DNA of 64,000 bases, from contig JBBMOA010000006.1 of assembly GCA_037954235.1 (NCBI GenBank), positions 27,128,541 to 27,192,540 on the forward strand. Reading direction: 5' to 3'. This DNA is from Aulostomus chinensis. Taxonomy: Eukaryota; Chordata; Actinopteri; Syngnathiformes; Aulostomidae. Position 1 is the first letter of the stretch. Every line of letters starts with the position of its first letter. The translations under genes were made by a program, and so were the position numbers. Positions 59,261 to 64,000 of the stretch are shown in pieces. The notes below the pieces were generated by a model, which saw only the letters and a program-made list of their open reading frames with translations, was not told the origin of the DNA and did not search any database.

Positions 59261-62200
59261 TGAAAACTAGTTGTAGTAGTACTAGTAGTAGTGGTTGTAT
59301 GATTCTGCAATAAAAGTATCTGTGGTGAACAAAACACAAAAACAGCAGCAACTAAACTTCAACAACATCAACCCCCCCCAAAAAACCCAAAAACAACCAC
59401 AGCCAGAAAACTAAAAAAAATACACCGGTTGACCTGATGGTGGCGCTCTAACTGTTACTTTTGCTTTCTATAATATATGAAAATGTTTTCATCCTGGGGT
59501 TCTTGGTTGTAGACAGAACTCCAACACATAGGCCACACCCATTTCTGCTGGTTAAAATTTTCCAGCATTTTGAATGTGGCGTTTTTTTCTCTTCTTCAAC
59601 AACTTTTGTTCAATCATCACATAATTTGGTTTGAAGTTAAGTTAAGTTTGAACTCAGCATGATAAAAGCTATCAGGCCATCATGCATCATCACGCATAGA
59701 GCAACTGCAGCTCATGGTTTTTATATCATCTTACATCTTTTCATGTCAAATACAGCCAGTTAGCCAGCAAGGCTACAGGGGTTCCAAATTTATTGTTATA
59801 TTATTTGTGACTTTGCTACTTACAGGATGTACAAAAATAAACAAATTGCTCTGATGGTGGTGCTGTATAAACATTTTTAGATTATGACTTCTTTCCTCTC
59901 TAAATCCTATCCTAATATTTTACTTTTATGTTATTATATTATTGGCAAATATGTTGTTTCTCCATCTGGTATGGAGCAGATTCCTTAAAATGTATTCATC
60001 AAAACACTGTAGCGTATTTTGGTTCATTGTAAAAGGTGAATTTTGGGTGGCACGGTGGTGCAGAGGTCAGCAATGTCGCCTCACAGCAAGAAGGTTCTGG
60101 GTTCAAGTCCCGGCTCCAGCACGGGATCTTTCTGTGTGGAGTTTGCATGTTCTCCCTGTGCCTGCGTGGGTTCTCTCCAGCTTCCTCCCACAATCCAAGG
60201 ACATGCAAAAGGGAACGAGGCTGATTGGGTACCCTAAATTGACTGTTGCCGCGGCTGTGAGTGTGAATGGTTGTCTGTCTATATGTGTTGGCCCTGCCAT
60301 GGGCTGGTGACCCGTCCAGGGAGACCCTGCTGGGATAGGCCCCAGCCCCCCTGCGACCCTTAACAGGATAAGCGGAAGAAAATGGATGGATGGAATTTTG
60401 GGGTTAAAAAAAACAAACAAACATTACATTACAGCCGCTAGCAAATAATGTTTCAAAAGTGTGTGATGGAATTTTAGCTCTGCAAAGTAAGAACTTGGAA
60501 ACTTACGACTGTTGGTGTAGTTAAAGTGGGTTCTCTGGAGACAGTTGGTGCTGTGGTAGAAGCCATGTCTTGACCTAGAGAAGACAATGATGTTATGATA
60601 TGTTACTTGTGACCTATACATGTATGCTATCAAATATTAGCTCGCCCAAAAGCTAAAATGTTTCCTTTCAGGAGGCATTCTTGTTATTTGCTGCAGTGTA
60701 CCAGGCCATCTTCGACAATGTAGCTGGATTTGATCACCACACAGCTTTAACAGTTTATGAGGCTGGCCTTCACCCAGTCATGAAAGGAGAATGATTACAA
60801 CCTTCACAAAAGTGGGATAATCAACCACAAAATATTCTGCCACAAGCTTCTGTGCAAAACTAAGATACACTTTATGTCTTTGTTGTCATTTCATAAAAAC
60901 GGCATTAACTTGCTGCCAGAGGATGCCTTTATATGGATGCACATAAGAGGCATCCAACTCAACTGTTCCTGCTCTTCTTTGGTTCAATGCAACATTTTAT
61001 ATGTGTGCTCTGAAGAAGTACAAATATTTTTCTGTTACCATAACAGTCAAGCTCATTGAGTCTGCTAATGGCCAGCGGAATACATTACGCTTTATAGCAG
61101 CTTAGTCGGTGAAATCAAGGCAGTGTGCATTTACTGTCTCACACGTTGTGATGGGTTTGAGCTCAATGAAGGAAACAGCTCACACCTCCAGGAATCAGCA
61201 TTTCACACACAACAGATGACTCACGCTAGAAAGGTACGGTTCCTCAGACGGACATTCGTTAACAGATACGATTGCACAGCAAAATCGGATATTTCTCAAG
61301 ACTAAAAGATGCCAACAGGTTTTGTCCATTTATGGCACTATTTTGACTGAAGGAGGCTCATCGTGAGAGAACAATAACAGTCAGGGGGTTTTGTCCTATA
61401 ATGTCACATTAAATCAAAATGATCTGCCCCCTGCAACCCAACACGCCTCTGCACACTTATAAATACTTATAAGGCAGAACTATGTGCACTTGTAATGTGG
61501 AAGGTCATGAAAGTATTTTGTGCTAAGAGGTATTTGACAGGGAGGTGCGGCGTCTTTGTACAGTTTAATATTGTGTTGTTATGCATGAATGCTGGGGGTG
61601 GAATGCAGCGAGTACAAGGGCGGAAATTGCTTTTTAACCCCTACTTCCTCCAAGCAGAGTCAGCAGGGAGGACGCATTTGAACCAGCCCAGGCTCACGGC
61701 CTTTCATGATGGCATCACGTTCTGATAGATTAATTAAGAACGTGATGCCATCATGAATATGACCTGATGTGAGTGCAGCGGGCATGACGCAGTTTACATG
61801 ATACGGTCACGATAAACTGTAACCATAGTCCTAACCCTTACCCTAACCGTTAATGGAAATGACTGAATGTGTTGCAACAGTAGTGCAGCAGCATAAGTGC
61901 GACTACACTGAGAAAGAAACTGTGTTGTGAAATAGTGACCAACTTAACGGCAAGTCCTGGCAAGATGACGTAAAGCAAGCCGTGACCAGAGCACGTAAAT
62001 CAGGTCGTATTCGTGAGAGTAACGCATTCTTAATTAACGTGATGCCATCACAAAAAGCAGTTAGAACAAACAGGCCATATCCTGGAATGACAGGAAACAC
62101 TTTCCAATGTGTCTTACCTATAGCTGCATTGTAGTAGAGCAAGATCTCAGTAGGTGAAAGAGCACGCTCCCAGATGACAAACTCATCAAAGGCCCCTGTT

Positions 62201-62375
62201 ACATAATGACCATAGGCCTTGTCGTTGCCTGTTCCAATCACAAGGTCGGGGTAGGGGTCGCCATAATTTTCTGAGACGCTGCCAGTTTGGTCATCAGCAA
62301 CAAAGGTCCCGTTGATGTAGACCTTCAGACCATCCACTTTCTTCCATGTGAAGAGAATGTGTGTCCAGTAAGGTG
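33969..62375 (-). CDS. adgrd1: ADGRD1 (GPR133) adhesion GPCR, C-terminal 709 residues, 20 exons
   Basis: The product is a plasma-membrane adhesion receptor that self-cleaves at a GPS site and signals through Gs/cAMP in mammals. Exons in order: 62375-62118, 60574-60507, 58659-58510, 58359-58309, 57280-57154, 56855-56748, 54872-54797, 54013-53872, 42698-42625, 42055-41932, 39348-39245, 38104-37993, 37685-37532, 35952-35886, 35672-35606, 35457-35366, 35261-35135, 34440-34399, 34245-34153 and 34064-33969. The frame is continuous to TAG at 33969-33971. The visible part starts at PYWTHILFTW in the pentraxin/laminin-G domain and has the same length as human ADGRD1 from that point. ADGRD1 rather than ADGRD2 is supported by HLTNFAILMQVVPL, by KVWSLTSSS and by the IDLSAV-type terminus. 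The signal peptide and the N-terminal exons are beyond the right edge. Confidence 0.95.
34399..39348 (-). CDS. adgrd1: adgrd1 seven-transmembrane domain exons
   Basis: Eight exons encode the class B2 receptor core: TM1 in 39348-39245 (ALSTIGYVGCSISIFCLAIT), TM2 in 38104-37993 (RYHIHANLSFAILVAEILLL), TM3 and TM4 start in 37685-37532 (FFFLSAFAWMLVEGLHLYSM), TM4 end in 35952-35886, TM5 in 35672-35606 (GAIWAFVAPALFVIV), the third loop in 35457-35366, TM6 and most of TM7 in 35261-35135 (LLPILGISWIFGVLAV), and the TM7 end in 34440-34399 (GFFVFLFHCLLNSE). The TM3 Cys (PCKV) and the extracellular-loop-2 Cys (NCWLS) that form the conserved disulfide are both present. Confidence 0.95.
35953..37531 (-). 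other. adgrd1: adgrd1 intron (between TM4-region exons)
   Basis: A 1.6-kb intron with the CAAA repeat at one end and nothing else recognisable. Confidence 0.5.
35958..35984. repeat. (CAAA)n microsatellite
   Basis: About six to seven CAAA units in an adgrd1 intron, beginning 6 bases outside the acceptor of exon 35952-35886. Confidence 0.85.
38755..38997 (-). mobile_element. SINE-like repeat, internally deleted, with a G22 run
   Basis: On the minus strand the head reads ggcggcacgctggtgcagtgg, then jumps into the gtgtgaatggttgtctgtc body, so the B-box part is missing compared with the 60-kb copy. The tail is a seven-unit (GGAT)n. It is flanked by the direct repeat gtattgat (38747-38754 and 38998-39005). 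A run of 22 G's at 38813-38834 replaces the short C/G tract seen in sister copies. It lies in an adgrd1 intron between the TM1 and TM2 exons. Confidence 0.82.
39010..39115. repeat. overlapping direct and inverted repeat
   Basis: A 34-nt unit beginning aacacatctgac occurs at 39025-39058 and again at 39082-39115 with about three differences. In addition 39010-39031 and 39063-39084 are inverted copies with one mismatch in 22. The array sits immediately beside the SINE target duplication. Confidence 0.8.
39113..39155. repeat. AT-rich simple repeat (tatacata-type)
   Basis: Low-complexity alternating A/T sequence with scattered C, about 90 bases below the TM1 exon donor site. Confidence 0.7.
39349..41931 (-). 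other. adgrd1: adgrd1 intron between GPS and TM1 exons
   Basis: A 2.6-kb intron. I see no known repeat, RNA gene or supported exon. Confidence 0.5.
41932..42055 (-). CDS. adgrd1: adgrd1 GPS cleavage-site exon
   Basis: This 124-bp exon carries the GPCR proteolysis site: a Trp (GVWSNQGC), the GPS cysteines (QGC, CLC) and NHLTNFAIL. Self-cleavage in this family occurs between Leu and Thr of HLT, releasing an N-terminal TNFAILMQVV tethered agonist. Every residue of the cleavage triad (His-Leu-Thr) is present, so the fish receptor is predicted to self-cleave. The donor joins the TM1 exon across a 2.6-kb intron. Confidence 0.95.
42625..57280 (-). CDS. adgrd1: adgrd1 GAIN-domain exons
   Basis: Exons 57280-57154, 56855-56748, 54872-54797, 54013-53872 and 42698-42625 encode the GAIN domain before the GPS exon. 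Recognisable blocks are LIETVDRVMEHM, HYRFPTQGKNYISVPGEAF, TTIVGLFYHNMHSYY, LPALSVNLSGAPLI and NKVFLYCAFLDY, all with clear ADGRD1 counterparts. One intron (42699-53871) is about 11.2 kb. The acceptor of the first exon is ambiguous by one codon. Confidence 0.9.
47196..47242. repeat. (CA)n/(CG)n compound microsatellite
   Basis: A short CG-alternating core inside a long CA run, in the large adgrd1 intron. A second, interrupted CA tract follows at about 47400-47482. Confidence 0.9.
51434..51500. repeat. AAT-rich simple repeat
   Basis: Imperfect (ATA/AAT)n tract in the large adgrd1 intron. Confidence 0.85.
54682..54738. repeat. (GT)n microsatellite near an adgrd1 donor site
   Basis: On the transcribed (minus) strand this is a CA repeat beginning about 58 nt downstream of the donor of exon 54872-54797. 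Confidence 0.92.
54873..56747 (-). other. adgrd1: adgrd1 intron without recognised features
   Basis: A 1.9-kb intron between two GAIN exons; I see nothing functional. Confidence 0.5.
58309..60574 (-). CDS. adgrd1: adgrd1 stalk exons between laminin-G and GAIN domains
   Basis: The exons are 60574-60507 (Ser/Thr/Pro-rich, MASTTAPTVSREPTLTTPTV), 58659-58510 (ending NRTLPHNTASNLTQ, with two N-glycosylation sequons, NRT and NLT) and 58359-58309 (AFLKSVEEVLSSPGLPE). The Ser/Thr/Pro stretch is a probable O-glycosylated linker. The 150-bp intron between the last two exons is nearly half CA repeat. Confidence 0.88.
58424..58491. repeat. (GT)n microsatellite filling much of a 150-bp adgrd1 intron
   Basis: On the minus strand this is a CA repeat that begins about 18 nt after a weak donor (CAG|GTCTCA) and takes up nearly half of the intron 58360-58509. 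Confidence 0.93.
59224..59260. repeat. (ATT)n microsatellite
   Basis: About twelve ATT units, followed by a degenerate AGT-rich stretch. Confidence 0.9.
60048..60392 (+). mobile_element. tRNA-related SINE-like repeat, most complete copy
   Basis: The head is ggcacggtggtgcagagg (A-box-like) and gggttcaagtccc (B-box-like, 60099-60111). The body matches the copy at 15 kb and the tail is aatggatggatgg. It is flanked by gaattttggg at 60038-60047 and 60393-60402. It sits in an adgrd1 intron about 115 bp downstream of exon 60574-60507, antisense to the gene. Confidence 0.87.
61704..62051. mobile_element. fold-back / MITE-like inverted repeat element
   Basis: A perfect 19-nt inverted repeat (61704-61722 and 61738-61756) encloses a 15-nt loop containing ttaattaa. 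About 275 bp further on, ttaattaacgtgatgccatcac (62030-62051) repeats one arm. Between them, gaatatgacctgatgt (from 61754) is mirrored by its near-inverse atcaggtcgtattc (ending 62012). The interior contains cctaacccttaccctaacc. This layout suggests a non-autonomous DNA transposon with long inverted ends. It ends 66 bp below the donor of the adgrd1 laminin-G exon. Confidence 0.6.
62118..62375 (-). CDS. adgrd1: adgrd1 pentraxin/laminin-G exon (C-terminal half of the domain)
   Basis: This 258-bp exon encodes PYWTHILFTWKKVDGLKVYI, an N-glycosylation sequon (NGT), LVIGTGNDKAYGHY and GAFDEFVIWERALSPTEI. It closely matches the end of the pentraxin-like domain of ADGRD1. It begins in the middle of a codon, so earlier exons must exist further right; I could not identify them with confidence before the window ends. 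Confidence 0.94.
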
Positions 62376-64000
62376 CTGAAAGAGAACACGAATGACGGAA
62401 TGTGTTTTATCTTCTCTCAGGGGGCCCCTCGCTGCAGGTTTGTCAAGTCTGACTTCTTATTTGTTACTTTAATACAAAACATTTTTCGAGTCCAAATGAG
62501 CCCAGTGGTTTGAGCTTAAAATGTATCAGCAAAGCTTCTGGGTTGAGCTGTCTATCTGCTGACGCATGAGAGGTTCGGCTCCTGGGATGCTTGTCCAAAA
62601 CTCCAGAGCTCCTGCTGAGCCCCTGACTCCAATTTGATGAGACCGCAGTAATCAGTCAGAGGAGGACTGTAATAAATGGGCAAATCACTTTTGCATTCAT
62701 GACCAGTATTTGGACATTATGTCTTTTGGGTCATTTTATATTCTGAGAGGAATTTGACAACTTTGGGTCGACTGAGGCACAGAAGGCCGCTGAGCTCTGG
62801 ACCGTTCCGCTCGATTAAACAGCCTTTTCTTACAAGATTGATTTGCACGAAACAGTGGCTTTCTCGTTTCATTCCAGTCTTCCAAAACCCACTTTGCTTA
62901 TCAGTTTACACCTGGTCTCTGTGAGTCTCTCGAGGTTTTGGTGGTTTCAGTGACTCAACTTGTGTTTCTGTTGCCGCTAATGCTGATTAACCACTTTTTT
63001 TGTTTAAAGTTTGTTTTCAAATAGGCAGAAGAACGGATAACCAATATGATGGATTATGAATCAATCAACCATTGATCCACAGATTGTTTTCTCATCTTAG
63101 ACTGTATGAATGACATGGGAACACCTGTTGGGTCTAGAAGGATGCAGAAGTACAACAAACAAAAAGGAAAATGCATCAGCATTGAGTGGAGTCAGTAACT
63201 TAGAGCAGAGGACATGAATGGTCTGACCAAAAACTTTTGAGAAATTGGGCTTTAGAGTTGATGATGGTGACAAGTGAATAATCATAAGAATGGAAATTCT
63301 GTGTCAAAATCACTGATAAAACATCAATTTTCACTTAAAACAATAAACTTTACAGTGATGCTGGTGAATAATTTAGGGTGTCAGCAAAAACACTGGCACT
63401 CACGCTTTGGAGACCACAATCTGGTGAACTGAACTCAGCTACGAAGCTCATTTTTCTCCGTGTGTCTTCATCATGATACATCCACCAGAGTTTGTTGTGA
63501 TCTAGAAAACTTTGTATCGTTTCACGGAGAAAAAGGATCTACAATTTTTCTGTGAATTTAATCGAGTCAAAAGATAACATTCACTATTGGAACATTATTT
63601 CTGCCAGAATAGCAAAACAACTACTTTTCCTTCTTTGTGGTTAAGATTTGAACCTCAGCCCCAACATTCCAGATCTCATTTATTTCAGTTTAAAGAAAAG
63701 TCTCTTTGTATCCTGTGACACTTTCAGACTTTACTGATAATAATTTTTGGTCATGGGACACCTCAAGGATTTTAACCTTAAATCTTTTCCTAACCTGAGC
63801 AAGACAACTGATATAGATTTAGTCGTTACGTCCTGAAAATCGGACATGAGAACCAGATGACGTTTGATCCTCTGAAACTGAATTCAAAATTGAGTTATAA
63901 ACACAATTTTGAGCGATCACGCAAAAGCAGAATATGGCAAAGTTCATTTGATAGCAAAATAGGGACCTGTATTTTACCTCTGAGTGTCAAAACAGGTTCC
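62376..64000 (-). other. adgrd1: adgrd1 intron at the right edge
   Basis: Sequence upstream of the first visible adgrd1 exon. I found no confident exon; a donor-like AGAG|GTAAAA at about 63976-63983 is too close to the edge to judge. Confidence 0.5.

Larger units (their letters stand above)
58660..60506 (-). other. adgrd1: adgrd1 intron with SINE and ATT repeat
   Basis: A 1.85-kb intron holding the SINE at 60048-60392 and an (ATT)n run at 59224-59260. Nothing else is recognised. Confidence 0.6.

Noticed and set aside
61839..61857. Telomere-like ccctaacc motif
   Set aside because: Only two imperfect units; it is part of the fold-back element rather than an interstitial telomere array.
63976..64000. 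Possible additional adgrd1 exon ending at an AGAG|GTAAAA donor
   Set aside because: Only about 23 bases are visible and no frame clearly matches the laminin-G part of ADGRD1, so I do not call it.
1..64000. CRISPR arrays, operons, viral or bacterial systems
   Set aside because: The direct repeats present are microsatellites and transposon parts, and all supported genes are spliced vertebrate genes.

Overview
This window is vertebrate genomic DNA, almost certainly from a ray-finned (teleost) fish. It is AT-rich and holds many short exons separated by introns. It carries teleost-style tRNA-related SINEs with (GGAT)n tails, hAT-type MITEs and long CA/GT microsatellites. Family-level recognition of the spliced exons gives three protein-coding genes. 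All lie on the minus strand, head to tail; two run off the window edges. I reconstructed exons by hand from splice signals and reading-frame continuity; every junction listed keeps the frame.

Left (about 1-14.65 kb): the 5' half of ep400, the SWI/SNF-type ATPase scaffold of the TIP60/NuA4 and SRCAP-like histone-exchange complexes. One untranslated exon and 23 coding exons (about 1615 residues) are visible. They cover the low-complexity N-terminus, the HSA domain, the first ATPase lobe and the start of the long insertion. The rest lies beyond the left edge.

Middle (about 15.95-31.8 kb): a complete ulk1, the autophagy-initiating Ser/Thr kinase, in 27 coding exons (906 residues). It has an intact N-terminal kinase domain, a disordered middle with an LC3-interacting motif, and the C-terminal EAT domain. 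Intron 16 appears to use a GC-AG splice pair.

Right (about 33.9-64 kb): adgrd1 (GPR133), an adhesion GPCR. Twenty exons (709 residues) run from the middle of the pentraxin/laminin-G-like domain through the GAIN domain, the GPS cleavage site, seven membrane helices and the C-terminal tail to the stop. The N-terminal exons lie beyond the right edge. One intron inside the GAIN-coding region is about 11 kb.

The order and orientation adgrd1-ulk1-ep400 match human 12q24.33, but SFSWAP, MMP17 and PUS1, which lie among them in human, are absent here. The genes have unrelated jobs (surface signalling, autophagy, chromatin). I found no operon-like, CRISPR, viral or biosynthetic system and no convincing protein gene on the plus strand. 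The most interesting non-coding observations are the GC-AG intron, CA repeats just downstream of two adgrd1 donor sites, a nested transposon with a clean 8-bp target duplication, and a fold-back element beside the adgrd1 laminin-G exon.
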